From Stutzerimonas stutzeri TS44 (lineage in GTDB: Bacteria > Pseudomonadota > Gammaproteobacteria > Pseudomonadales > Pseudomonadaceae), in contig AJXE01000004.1 of the NCBI GenBank assembly GCA_000263395.1, forward strand, positions 62,001-126,000: a stretch of 64,000 nucleotides of DNA, written 5' to 3'. Below the pieces are notes generated by a model that saw nothing but the letters and a program-made list of their open reading frames with translations, did not search any database and was not told the origin of the DNA. This document shows, one piece after another, positions 50,082 to 58,300 of the stretch. How positions within the stretch are numbered: position 1 is the stretch's first letter; each line of letters starts with the position of its first letter. The position numbers were made by a program, and so were the translations under genes.

Positions 50082-50107
50082 TCGCCGCCAATGGCGGCGA
50101 TTTTGTT
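50082..50107 (+). terminator. Plus-strand rho-independent terminator (permease transcript)
   Basis: A perfect 8-base stem (TCGCCGCC/GGCGGCGA) with loop AAT is followed by TTTTGTT. It is the first hairpin with a T-run downstream of the permease on the plus strand. The permease transcript would therefore run antisense through the whole small RNA. Confidence 0.7.
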
Positions 50108-50144
50108 AAATCTATTTGGAATACATCGCCTGGCGATTGATCGC

Positions 50145-51278
50145 TCAGCTGCGCGCCAGCCGGGCGATTGCCGCCAGGGTTTCGTCGATGACCTGTTCCC
50201 CGGTGTAGAAATGCGGTGAAAAGCGAATGCCGCCGCCGCGCAGTGCACACACGATCTGTTCGGCCTGCAGTTGCTCGAAAAGCGCCTGATTCGATCCGTT
50301 GGTCAGGCGGAACGTGACGATGCCGGAGCGACGTTCGCGCTCCTCTGGACTCAGCAATTCGATCCCGCCGATATCCTGCAGGCCCTGGCGCAGCCAGTCG
50401 ATGCGCTCGGCCAGCGCGCTGGCAACCCGCGTCATACCGATCTCCTCGAGCAGCGACAGGCTGGCATCCAGCGCCATTGCGCCGAGCATGTTCGGGCTGC
50501 CGCACTCAAAGCGTCGGGCGCTGTGGGCCGGTTCCCAGTCGCTGCGATCGTAGTCGCCGATGTGCTCGAGCATGTGCCAGCCGAATTCGTGCAGCGTGAG
50601 TCGTTCGCGCAGATCGCGACGGCAATAGAACGCGCCGAGCCCTTCCGCCCCCAGCATCCACTTGTGTCCGTCCGCCATCGCGAACGCGCAGCGGTTTTGC
50701 TGCACGTCGAAGGGCAGGGCGCCGAGCTGCTGAATCGCATCGATGCATAGCAGCACGCCACGCTGCTCGCAGCCTTCGCCCAGGTGCTGCAGGTCCAGGC
50801 GCAGGCCGCTGGCATATTGCACGGCGCTGATGGCCATCAGGCGTACCCGTGGGCCGCAGGCGGCGAGCAGATCGGCTTCCGGATCGGCGCCCTTGAGGCT
50901 GACCTGGATGACCTCCACGCCTTGCGGGCGTAGCGCCTCCCAGACCACCCGGTTGGAGGGGAACTCCTCGTCGCTGATGATGATCTGGTCGCCGTGCTGC
51001 CAGTCCAGGCCGAACGCCACGAACGACAGGGCTTCCGAGGTGTTCTTGACCAGCGCGATGTCGGCGCTGCCGGGCGCATTGAGCAGGCGCGCCAGGCGTT
51101 CGCGCAGCCGCTGTTCGGTTTCCAGCCATTGCGGATAGTCGCGCGCACCGATGGTCATGTTCTGTTCGGCGAAGCGCGATACCGCCTGCGCCGTCCGGCG
51201 GGGCCAGGGTGCGACAGCGGCGTGATTCAGGTATCTCAATCCGACCGGATGGGGAAATTCGTCGCTGAATTGAATCAT
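50145..51278 (-). CDS. Class V aminotransferase-like PLP enzyme
   Basis: A 377-residue enzyme of the aspartate aminotransferase superfamily, class V (cysteine desulfurase/isopenicillin-N epimerase-like). The PLP Lys is in MADGHKWMLGAEGLGAFY, the cofactor Asp in LLCIDAIQQLGALPFDV and the phosphate-binding part in LVKNTSEALSFVA. The start MIQFSDEFPHPVGLRYLNHAAVAPWP at 51278 is chosen because further upstream the frame overlaps the TetR gene. The substrate is unknown. It is divergent from the TetR gene, whose product is a candidate regulator. Confidence 0.9.
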   Translation of the reverse strand: MIQFSDEFPHPVGLRYLNHAAVAPWPRRTAQAVSRFAEQNMTIGARDYPQWLETEQRLRERLARLLNAPGSADIALVKNTSEALSFVAFGLDWQHGDQIIISDEEFPSNRVVWEALRPQGVEVIQVSLKGADPEADLLAACGPRVRLMAISAVQYASGLRLDLQHLGEGCEQRGVLLCIDAIQQLGALPFDVQQNRCAFAMADGHKWMLGAEGLGAFYCRRDLRERLTLHEFGWHMLEHIGDYDRSDWEPAHSARRFECGSPNMLGAMALDASLSLLEEIGMTRVASALAERIDWLRQGLQDIGGIELLSPEERERRSGIVTFRLTNGSNQALFEQLQAEQIVCALRGGGIRFSPHFYTGEQVIDETLAAIARLARS

Positions 51279-51350
51279 TGTTGGATGCCTCGTGCATTTG
51301 ATGACTGGATGGGCATAATGGCTGCCTCGTTTTTCACGCCGGCAGCCTCC

Positions 51351-51971
51351 ATGCAGACAGAATCCCGAAAGGTTCGCGAATTTCGTCGTCGCGAACAGGA
51401 AATACTCGACATTGCCCTGCAGTTGTTTCTCGACCAGGGCGAAGACAGCGTCACGGTGGAGATGATTGCCGATGCCGTCGGAATCGGCAAAGGCACCATC
51501 TACAAGCACTTCAAGTCCAAGGCCGAGATCTACCTGCGGCTGATGCTCGATTATGAGCGTGATCTGAACACGCTGCTCCATTCCGAAGATGTCGACCGCG
51601 ACAAGGAAGCCTTGTCACGGGCCTATTTCGAGTTCCGCATGCGTGATCCGCAGCGCTACCGGCTGTTCGATCGACTGGAAGAAAAGGTCGTGAAGGGCAA
51701 TCAGGTGCCGGAGCTGGTGGAAGAGCTGCATCGCATTCGCGCCTCCAATTTCCAGCGCCTGACGCAACTGATCGAAGGGCGCATCGCCGAAGGCAAACTC
51801 GAAGACGTGCCGCCGTATTTCCACTATTGCGCGGCCTGGGCACTGGTGCATGGCGCAGTGGCGCTGTACCACTCGCCGTTCTGGAGCAACGTGCTCGAGG
51901 ATCAGGAAGGTTTCTTCCAGTTTCTCATGGACATCGGCGTGCGCATGGGCAACAAGCGCAAGCGCGATTGA
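51351..51971 (+). CDS. TetR-family regulator
   Basis: A 206-residue one-component regulator. The N-terminal helix-turn-helix is at residues about 14-58 (REQEILDIALQLFLDQGEDSVTVEMIADAVGIGKGTIYKHF). The C-terminal ligand domain is diverse. The ATG at 51351 (MQTESRKVREFRRREQ) gives a normal N-terminus; an upstream in-frame ATG at 51318 would add eleven residues. It is divergent from the aminotransferase with a short spacer of about 70 bases. In P. aeruginosa the equivalent gene is PA2957. Confidence 0.92.
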   Translation: MQTESRKVREFRRREQEILDIALQLFLDQGEDSVTVEMIADAVGIGKGTIYKHFKSKAEIYLRLMLDYERDLNTLLHSEDVDRDKEALSRAYFEFRMRDPQRYRLFDRLEEKVVKGNQVPELVEELHRIRASNFQRLTQLIEGRIAEGKLEDVPPYFHYCAAWALVHGAVALYHSPFWSNVLEDQEGFFQFLMDIGVRMGNKRKRD

Positions 51972-52046
51972 GGGCGCGCGGACGCGATGGCGTGGATGCT
52001 GCATCCGGGTAGCGATGTGCCGGTTTCCCGTCGCCGGCTGGAGAAT

Positions 52047-52655
52047 ATGCAGATGCGATTGCTCTATGTAGTGCTGGGCGCCCTGGTCCTGACCGGTTGC
52101 ATGAAGGTCAGCGACATGGCCGACGGTACCCGCCATCACCTGCGCGATGCCGGCATCCTCGACCACAGCCAGACGCGCCGGGTGAACCCGTGGCGTTTGC
52201 AGGCCGATTCCTTCATCTATATTGCCCAGGGGTCGTTCACCCCGCCGGGCAATGGCTATCCGCGTCCCAACGTGGTCGCCGAGGAGGCGTTCGCCGGATT
52301 CGTCGAATATTTCCCGATGGTGCGCCGCGCGGCGCAGCCGGTCGGCTTCGAAGAAGCGATGGCGCAGGCCACTGCCGCCGGCGCGCATTATCTGTTGTAT
52401 ACGCGGTTTGCTGCGATCGATGACCGCATCGGCAGTTTTGACGAACTGAACGACCAGCGTGCCGTCGATCGCCTGGGCGTCGACACTGGCGTCGTGCAGC
52501 TGATGCTGATGGAAACCGGCACGCGCTATCTGGTCGACAGCGCCCGCATCCGCGCCCGCGGCGGGCTGCTCAATCTGTACGATGCCAAGCCTGAGCAGCT
52601 GCTTGGCCCACCCCTGCGTGATTACGCGCGGCGCCTGCTGGGGCTCAGCGACTGA
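52047..52655 (+). CDS. DUF4823-type lipoprotein
   Basis: A 202-residue lipoprotein (lipobox LTGC, Cys at about residue 17). The ATG at 52047 or 52053 fits the signal peptide; frames upstream are longer but lack a signal. The mature part has repeated small motifs (SFIYIAQGSFTPPGNGYPRP) and a YARRLLG C-terminus. It matches DUF4823 lipoproteins, common in Pseudomonas, of unknown function. It lies between the TetR and DUF1285 genes in the plus orientation and may form an operon with the latter (42 bases). Confidence 0.85.
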   Translation: MQMRLLYVVLGALVLTGCMKVSDMADGTRHHLRDAGILDHSQTRRVNPWRLQADSFIYIAQGSFTPPGNGYPRPNVVAEEAFAGFVEYFPMVRRAAQPVGFEEAMAQATAAGAHYLLYTRFAAIDDRIGSFDELNDQRAVDRLGVDTGVVQLMLMETGTRYLVDSARIRARGGLLNLYDAKPEQLLGPPLRDYARRLLGLSD

Positions 52656-52697
52656 GCGACGATTGCGGCGCGGCCGCCCGCTGCGGAGAACATACCA

Positions 52698-53264
52698 ATG
52701 AGCGAATCAACGAAAGCCGCCGACCTGCTGGGCCAGATCCCGAAGGGCGAGGGGCGCGGACTGCCGCCGGTGCATCTGTGGAACCCGCCGTTCTGCGGTG
52801 ACATCGACATGCGCATTGCCCGCGATGGCAGCTGGTACTACCTCGGCACGCCGATCGCCCGGCCGGCGATGGTGCGTCTGTTTTCCACCGTGCTGCGTCG
52901 CGATGGCGATGCGTACTTTCTGGTCACGCCGGTGGAGAAGGTCGGCATACGTGTCGATGACGCGCCGTTCGTGGTGGTACATCTGGAGGTGACGGGGCAG
53001 GGTGAAGCACAGCAGCTGCGCATGATCACCAATGTCGAGGATGAGGTCCTGCTTGGCGGCGAGCATCCGCTGCGTGTCGAACTGGATCCGCAAACCGGCC
53101 AGCCCTCGCCCTATGTGCATGTGCGGGCGAATCTGGAGGCGCTGGTTCATCGCAACGTGTTTTACGAACTGGTGGAGCTGGCGGTGCCGCGTCTGCTCGA
53201 CGGGCAAAGCTGGCTGGGCGTCTGGAGTGACGGTGAATTCTTCCCGCTCGGCCTGGCCGAATAG
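52698..53264 (+). CDS. DUF1285 domain protein
   Basis: A 188-residue soluble protein of family DUF1285. The recognisable core is HLWNPPFCGDIDMRIARDGSWYYLGTPI near residues 25-52, followed by RPAMVRLFSTVLRRDGD. Family members have a double-sandwich fold with no known function; in P. aeruginosa the ortholog (PA2954) also sits next to etfD. It converges with etfD, and a hairpin terminator lies between them. Confidence 0.92.
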   Translation: MSESTKAADLLGQIPKGEGRGLPPVHLWNPPFCGDIDMRIARDGSWYYLGTPIARPAMVRLFSTVLRRDGDAYFLVTPVEKVGIRVDDAPFVVVHLEVTGQGEAQQLRMITNVEDEVLLGGEHPLRVELDPQTGQPSPYVHVRANLEALVHRNVFYELVELAVPRLLDGQSWLGVWSDGEFFPLGLAE

Positions 53265-53289
53265 CGCCTGCGTCGGGAGACACCGCCCA

Positions 53290-53316
53290 GCAAAAAGGCT
53301 CCCGAAGGAGCCTTTG
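53290..53316 (-). terminator. Rho-independent terminator of etfD
   Basis: A 9-base stem (AAAGGCTCC/GGAGCCTTT) with loop CGAA at 53294-53315. On the minus strand it is followed by a run of T, 14 bases after the etfD stop. Confidence 0.85.
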
Positions 53317-53329
53317 CGTTGCAGCTGGC

Positions 53330-54985
53330 TTACATGTTGGGGTAGTTCGGCCCGCCAGTACCCTCCGGCGCCACCCAGGTGATGTTCTGCGCCGGGTCCT
53401 TGATGTCGCAGGTCTTGCAGTGCACACAGTTCTGCGCGTTGATCTGGAAGCGCTTGCTGCCGTCGTCATTGGTGACGACTTCATACACGCCGGCCGGGCA
53501 GTAGCGTTGTGCCGGCTCGTCGTACAGCGGCAGATTCTTCTCGATCGGAATGTTCGGGTCGGTCAACCGCAGGTGGATCGGCTGGTCTTCCTCGTGGTTG
53601 GTGTTGGAGAGAAACACCGAGCTGAGCTTGTCGAAGCTCAGTTTGCCGTCCGGCTTCGGATACTCGATCTTCTTCGCCTCGGCTGCCGGCTTCAGGCAGG
53701 CATGGTCCGGCTTGGTGTCGTGCAGGGTGAAGGGGATCTTGCCGCCGAAGATGTTCTGGTCGATGAAGTTGAACGCGCCGCCCACCAGTGCGCCCCACTT
53801 GTGGATCGCCGGGCCGAAGTTACGGCTCTTGTACAGTTCGTCGTACAGCCAGCTGTTCTTGAAGCCTTCCTGATAGGCGGTCAGCTCATCGCCGCCCTCG
53901 CGCCCGGCCAGCAGCGCATCGGCAGCCGCCTCGGCGGCGAGCATGCCGGACTTCATTGCCGTATGGCTGCCCTTGATCTTGGCGAAGTTCAGCGTGCCGG
54001 CGTCGCAGCCGATCAGTGCGCCGCCATTGAAGACCATCTTCGGCAGGCAGTTCAGGCCGCCCTTGGCGATGGCGCGGGCACCGTAGGACACGCGCTTGCC
54101 GCCTTCGAGGTACTGCTTGATCACCGGATGATGTTTGTAGCGCTGGAATTCGTCGAACGGCGACAGATGCGGGTTGCTGTAGGACAGATCGACGATCAGG
54201 CCGACCACAACCTGATTGTTCTCCAGGTGATAGAGGAACGAACCTCCGGAGTTCTCGTCGTCCAGCGGCCAGCCGGCGGTGTGTACCACCAGGCCCTGCT
54301 CGTGCTTGGCCGGGTCGATGTCCCACAGCTCCTTGATGCCGATGCCGTAGTGCTGCGGATCGACGTTGGCGTTGAGCTGGAAGCGGTTGATCAACTGCTT
54401 GCCGATATGCCCACGGCAGCCTTCGGCGAACAGGGTGTACTTGGCGCGCAGTTCCATGCCCGGCGTGTACATGCCTTCCTTCGGGTTGCCCTCGCGATCG
54501 ACACCCAGGTCGCCGGTGACGATGCCGTGTACGATACCGTGCTCGTCGATCAGCGCTTCCTGGGCAGCGAAGCCCGGATAGATCTCGACGCCGAGATTTT
54601 CGGCCTGCTGCGCCAGCCAGCGGCACAGGTTGCCGAGCGAAATGATGTAGTTGCCTTCGTTATGCATGGTCTTGGGAACCAGTGCGTTGGGCAGCTTGCT
54701 GGCGGCGTCAGCGTTCTTGAACAGATAGATGTCATCGCGCTTGACCGGAGTGTTCAGCGGGGCGCCAAGCTCTTTCCAATCGGGGAACAGTTCGTCCAGC
54801 GCACGTGGCTCGAAGACTGCGCCAGAGAGAATGTGGGCGCCTACTTCGGAACCCTTTTCGACGACGCATACACTGATTTCCTGACCGGCATCGGCGGCTC
54901 TCTGCTTCAGGCGGCAGGCTGCGGACAGGCCTGCAGGGCCGGCGCCGACGATGACAACGTCGAATTCCATGTATTCGCGTTCCAT
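53330..54985 (-). CDS. etfD: Electron-transfer flavoprotein:ubiquinone oxidoreductase
   Basis: A 551-residue FAD/4Fe-4S membrane-bound enzyme that takes electrons from ETF and reduces ubiquinone, linking fatty acid and amino acid oxidation to respiration. FAD motif: VIVGAGPAGLSAACRLKQ near residue 10. The C-terminal ferredoxin part has YCPAGVYEV and NCVHCKTCDI for 4Fe-4S. Length is standard. It is divergent from etfBA with a shared control region, and both -35 boxes flank a PsrA-like site. Confidence 0.98.
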   Translation of the reverse strand: MEREYMEFDVVIVGAGPAGLSAACRLKQRAADAGQEISVCVVEKGSEVGAHILSGAVFEPRALDELFPDWKELGAPLNTPVKRDDIYLFKNADAASKLPNALVPKTMHNEGNYIISLGNLCRWLAQQAENLGVEIYPGFAAQEALIDEHGIVHGIVTGDLGVDREGNPKEGMYTPGMELRAKYTLFAEGCRGHIGKQLINRFQLNANVDPQHYGIGIKELWDIDPAKHEQGLVVHTAGWPLDDENSGGSFLYHLENNQVVVGLIVDLSYSNPHLSPFDEFQRYKHHPVIKQYLEGGKRVSYGARAIAKGGLNCLPKMVFNGGALIGCDAGTLNFAKIKGSHTAMKSGMLAAEAAADALLAGREGGDELTAYQEGFKNSWLYDELYKSRNFGPAIHKWGALVGGAFNFIDQNIFGGKIPFTLHDTKPDHACLKPAAEAKKIEYPKPDGKLSFDKLSSVFLSNTNHEEDQPIHLRLTDPNIPIEKNLPLYDEPAQRYCPAGVYEVVTNDDGSKRFQINAQNCVHCKTCDIKDPAQNITWVAPEGTGGPNYPNM

Positions 54986-55064
54986 TGGGCTATCTCCTAG
55001 TCAAGGCTTGTTTGTTATGTGAGTGGCAAGGGCGCAATCGTTCCCTGATCGAACCGGCCGGCGC

Positions 55065-55093
55065 ATTATATATAGACACCCGATTCGGTCCAA
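55065..55093 (-). promoter_or_regulatory. Predicted sigma70 promoter of etfD
   Basis: Minus strand: TTGGAC (55088-55093), 17 bases, TATAAT (55065-55070). The start is expected near 55058, with a leader of about 73 bases to the etfD ATG. Confidence 0.7.
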
Positions 55094-55094
55094 T

Positions 55095-55109
55095 ACAAAC
55101 GTTTGTTTG
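55095..55109. promoter_or_regulatory. PsrA-type operator between etfD and etfBA
   Basis: CAAAC-GTTT-GTTTG (55096-55109) fits the PsrA consensus C/GAAAC-N2-4-GTTTG/C, and its first part also forms a perfect 12-base palindrome (55095-55106). It lies between the two divergent promoters, touching the etfBA -35 and two bases from the etfD -35. PsrA is a TetR repressor released by long-chain fatty acids and is reported to control the etf genes in P. aeruginosa. psrA itself is not in this window. Confidence 0.65.
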
Positions 55110-55133
55110 AATTTTTCCGAAGCCTGTTAGAAT
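55106..55133 (+). promoter_or_regulatory. Predicted sigma70 promoter of etfBA
   Basis: TTTGAA (55106-55111), 16 bases, TAGAAT (55128-55133). The start near 55140 leaves a leader of about 170 bases before etfB, in which a stem (TTGACC/GGTCAA around 55172-55198) can form. The etfD-etfB spacer is 327 bases (54986-55312) and holds no supported gene. Confidence 0.6.
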
Positions 55134-55312
55134 CGCCCGCACCGCAAGGTTGTGACGGGGCATATGCGTTGTTGACCCCATCCGCAGCCTGCGGTCAAGA
55201 TACGAACGGTTTGCGCTCGCCGAACGGGCAAATGACTGCGACCCCAGAGCCTTCGCGCCGGGTTCGGTTCGCCTCGGCGAAATTCTATTCACCGGAGAGT
55301 AACGAGGAATCC

Positions 55313-56062
55313 ATGAAGGTTCTTGTAGCTGTCAAACGAGTGGTCGACTACAACGTCAAGGTTCGCGTCAAGGCGGACAACTCCGGCGTCGACCTCGCCA
55401 ACGTCAAGATGTCGATGAACCCCTTCTGCGAAATCGCCGTGGAAGAAGCCGTGCGCCTGAAAGAGAAGGGTGTGGCGAGTGAAATCGTTGTCGTCACCAT
55501 CGGTCCGGCCGCTGCCCAGGAGCAGCTGCGCACCGCGCTGGCGCTGGGCGCCGACCGCGCCGTGCTGGTCGAATCCGCCGATGAGCTGAGCTCCCTGGCC
55601 GTCGCCAAGCTGCTCAAGGCCGTGGTCGACAAGGAACAGCCGCAGCTGGTGATTCTCGGCAAGCAGGCCATCGACAGCGACAACAACCAGACCGGCCAGA
55701 TGCTGGCCGCGCTGACCGGCTACGCCCAGGGCACCTTCGCCTCCAAGGTGGAAGTGGCTGGCGACAAGGTCAACGTCACCCGTGAGATCGACGGCGGCCT
55801 GCAGACCGTCGCGCTGAGCCTGCCGGCGATCGTGACCACCGACCTGCGCCTGAACGAGCCGCGCTACGCGTCGCTGCCGAACATCATGAAGGCCAAGAAG
55901 AAGCCGCTGGAAACCCTGACCCCGGATGCACTGGGCGTCACCACCGGCTCCACCGTGAAGACCCTGAAGGTCGAAGCGCCGGCTGCCCGCAGCGCCGGTA
56001 TCAAGGTCAAGTCCGTGGCTGAACTGGTCGAGAAACTGAAGAACGAGGCGAAGGTAATCTAA
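55313..56062 (+). CDS. etfB: Electron-transfer flavoprotein beta subunit
   Basis: A 249-residue protein ([20 protein letters not shown]). With EtfA it forms the heterodimer that receives electrons from acyl-CoA dehydrogenases; EtfB binds AMP. Conserved parts: [35 protein letters not shown] (AMP-binding region) and [16 protein letters not shown], the dehydrogenase recognition loop near residue 190. The ATG at 55313 is used; a longer upstream frame covers the promoter. Its TAA overlaps no gene; etfA begins directly after. Confidence 0.98.
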   Translation: MKVLVAVKRVVDYNVKVRVKADNSGVDLANVKMSMNPFCEIAVEEAVRLKEKGVASEIVVVTIGPAAAQEQLRTALALGADRAVLVESADELSSLAVAKLLKAVVDKEQPQLVILGKQAIDSDNNQTGQMLAALTGYAQGTFASKVEVAGDKVNVTREIDGGLQTVALSLPAIVTTDLRLNEPRYASLPNIMKAKKKPLETLTPDALGVTTGSTVKTLKVEAPAARSAGIKVKSVAELVEKLKNEAKVI

Positions 56063-56992
56063 ATGACTATCCTGGTTATCGCTGAACACAACAACGCCGT
56101 CCTCGCGGCCGCGACCCTGAACACCGTGGCGGCAGCCGCGAAAATCGGTGGCGACATCCATGTGCTGGTCGCTGGCTCCGGCTGTGGCGCCATTGGCGAG
56201 GCAGCTGCCAAGATCGCCGGCGTTGCCAAGGTGCTGGTTGCCGACGATGCCGCTTATGCCCATCAGCTGCCGGAAAACGTCGCGCCGCTGATCGCAGGCC
56301 TCGCCGCCAACTACAGCCACGTGCTGGCCGCCGCCACCACTAATGGCAAGAACTTCCTGCCGCGCGTCGCTGCGCTGCTGGACGTCGACCAGATCTCCGA
56401 GATCACGTCGGTCGAGAGCGCCGACACCTTCAAGCGCCCGATCTACGCCGGCAACGCCATCGCCACTGTGCAGTCCAGCGCAGCGATCAAGGTGATTACC
56501 GTGCGCAGCACCGGCTTCGACGCAGTCAGCGGCGAAGGTGGCTCGGCTGCCATCGAGCAGATCTCCGGCAGCGGTGACGCAGGCAAATCCGCCTTCGTCG
56601 GCGAAGAACTGGCCAAGTCCGACCGTCCCGAGCTGACCGCCGCCAAGATCGTCGTTTCCGGCGGTCGCGGCATGCAGAACGGTGAGAACTTCAAGCACCT
56701 GTATTCGCTGGCCGACAAGCTCGGCGCGGCGGTCGGTGCCTCGCGCGCCGCGGTCGACGCCGGTTTCGTGCCCAACGACATGCAGGTCGGTCAGACCGGC
56801 AAGATCGTCGCGCCGCAGCTGTACATCGCCGTTGGTATTTCCGGTGCCATTCAGCACCTGGCCGGCATGAAGGACTCCAAGGTGATCGTTGCGATCAACA
56901 AGGACGAGGAAGCGCCGATCTTCCAGGTTGCCGACTACGGCCTGGTGGGTGATCTGTTCGAGATCGTGCCCGAGCTGGAAAAGTTGGTCTGA
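56063..56992 (+). CDS. etfA: Electron-transfer flavoprotein alpha subunit
   Basis: A 309-residue FAD-binding subunit. The C-terminal FAD domain has [47 protein letters not shown] and [24 protein letters not shown], as in all EtfA. The gene starts directly after etfB. It ends 18 bases before a strong terminator. Confidence 0.98.
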   Translation: MTILVIAEHNNAVLAAATLNTVAAAAKIGGDIHVLVAGSGCGAIGEAAAKIAGVAKVLVADDAAYAHQLPENVAPLIAGLAANYSHVLAAATTNGKNFLPRVAALLDVDQISEITSVESADTFKRPIYAGNAIATVQSSAAIKVITVRSTGFDAVSGEGGSAAIEQISGSGDAGKSAFVGEELAKSDRPELTAAKIVVSGGRGMQNGENFKHLYSLADKLGAAVGASRAAVDAGFVPNDMQVGQTGKIVAPQLYIAVGISGAIQHLAGMKDSKVIVAINKDEEAPIFQVADYGLVGDLFEIVPELEKLV

Positions 56993-57005
56993 TTCGTCAG
57001 ACGCC

Positions 57006-57033
57006 AAAAACCCGCTTTCGAGCGGGTTTTTTT
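57006..57033 (+). terminator. Rho-independent terminator after etfA
   Basis: Stem CCCGCT/AGCGGG (57011-57026) with TTCG loop, flanked by A5 and T7. The UUCG tetraloop and T-run make this a strong terminator. Confidence 0.92.
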
Positions 57034-57109
57034 ATGCGCGAACGGCCGGGCGGCCAATGCTAAGATCACGCCGCGTCGTGTTTGTGTGCTCCGTCATAAG
57101 GTGTCGTTC

Positions 57110-57931
57110 ATGGGGTTTGGCCTGCTGCTGAAATCGGTTCTGGTTGCGCTGCTGGTGGTGCCGTCGCTGGCTGCGGCCGCGGGCAAGTGCGAGCGCCTGG
57201 TTGCCACCGGGGCGGCGGACAACCCGCCGTTTCTCTGGCGCGACCCGCAAAATCCGCAGCGGCTGCTGGGCGCCAACGCCGATCTGCTGAAACAGATCGG
57301 CAAATCCCTCAGGGTGAAGATCGAACTGCTCTACAGCGGCGATGCCGGCAAGGCGCTCGACGAAGTGCGCAGCGGCCGCGCCGATATCCTGGCCGATGCC
57401 CGGCTGGTGACGCAGCGCCTGGACGAGATGGATTTCGTCCATCCGCCCATCGCCGCGCTGCAGACGGTGGCCTGGGTACGCAATGAACCGGGCTTCTTCT
57501 ATGCCACGCGCGACGACCTCACGGGGCACGACGGGCGCTTCGTCAGCACCAGCCGTTTTGGCAGCGCCTTCGATGCCTTCGCCAGGCAGCGCCTGACGCT
57601 ACAGCCGGCTGCCTCGTTGTCGCAGGCGATGGAGCAACTGCTCACCGGCAAGAGCGACTACGTGCTGCACGAGCGCTACAGCGCGCTCGCCAGCCTGGGC
57701 GCGCAGGGGCTGCTGGACAAGGTGCAGCGACTGGAGCCGCCGGTGCTCAGCCATGACATGCACCTGGCCATTTCTCACAACTCCGCCTGCAACGACGGCT
57801 GGCTGCGGGGACAACTGGCGCTGAAGATGACAGAATTGCGCGCCGCCGGGGTTCCCGAGCAACTGCTGGCCAGCAATCTTGAACGCTGGAAGCTGCAGCA
57901 GGTCGGAACGGCGAAGGCGTCGCCACAGTAG
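57110..57931 (+). CDS. Orphan periplasmic solute-binding protein (family 3-like)
   Basis: A 273-residue exported protein. A signal peptide (residues 1-25, ending AAAAGKCERL) is followed by a SBP_bac_3 type domain with NPPFLWRDPQ...LLGANADLLKQIGKSL, a typical start of polar amino acid-binding proteins. Three Cys-containing parts hint at one disulfide. No permease or ATPase gene is nearby, so it may act as a sensor domain, lipid-associated factor or with distant transport genes. The ATG at 57110 follows AAGG; an upstream in-frame start exists. Followed ten bases later by the DUF4398 gene. Confidence 0.8.
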   Translation: MGFGLLLKSVLVALLVVPSLAAAAGKCERLVATGAADNPPFLWRDPQNPQRLLGANADLLKQIGKSLRVKIELLYSGDAGKALDEVRSGRADILADARLVTQRLDEMDFVHPPIAALQTVAWVRNEPGFFYATRDDLTGHDGRFVSTSRFGSAFDAFARQRLTLQPAASLSQAMEQLLTGKSDYVLHERYSALASLGAQGLLDKVQRLEPPVLSHDMHLAISHNSACNDGWLRGQLALKMTELRAAGVPEQLLASNLERWKLQQVGTAKASPQ

Positions 57932-57940
57932 GACATCGTC

Positions 57941-58300
57941 GTGAAAAAACTGCTTTCCTGTCTCTTTTTCGGCCTGTCGCTGACCGTTCTGGGCGGTTGC
58001 GCCAGTGATCCGGCGCCGCTCGAACAAATGCGTCTGACCGAACAGGCCGTGCAGCAGGCACGGGCGGTCGGCGCCGACGAGCAGACGGCCGAGCTGGTCC
58101 TCGCCGAGCTGAAGCTGGCCGCCGCCCGCGTGGCCATGAACGACGAGGACTTCCGGCAGGCGCGCCTGCTGAGCGAGCAGGCCGAGCTGGATGCGCGCCT
58201 GGCCGAGGCGCGGGTGCTGAATGCCAAGAGTGCCAGCCAGATTGCCGAGCTGAACCGGGGCATCGAGCGCCTGCGCCAACAACTGGGGGATCTGCGGTGA
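57941..58300 (+). CDS. DUF4398 lipoprotein
   Basis: A 119-residue lipoprotein with the lipobox LGGC (Cys about residue 20). The mature part is almost entirely alpha-helical and Ala/Glu/Leu-rich, typical of DUF4398 and probably a coiled coil. It overlaps the next OmpA-family gene by four bases, a pairing common in pseudomonads. Its function is unknown; a structural link between envelope layers is plausible. Confidence 0.88.
   Translation: MKKLLSCLFFGLSLTVLGGCASDPAPLEQMRLTEQAVQQARAVGADEQTAELVLAELKLAAARVAMNDEDFRQARLLSEQAELDARLAEARVLNAKSASQIAELNRGIERLRQQLGDLR

Noticed and set aside
50082-50107. This hairpin as the end of the minus-strand aminotransferase transcript
   Set aside because: The T-run is on the plus-strand side only; on the minus strand the eight-T terminator at 49941-49975 is far better.
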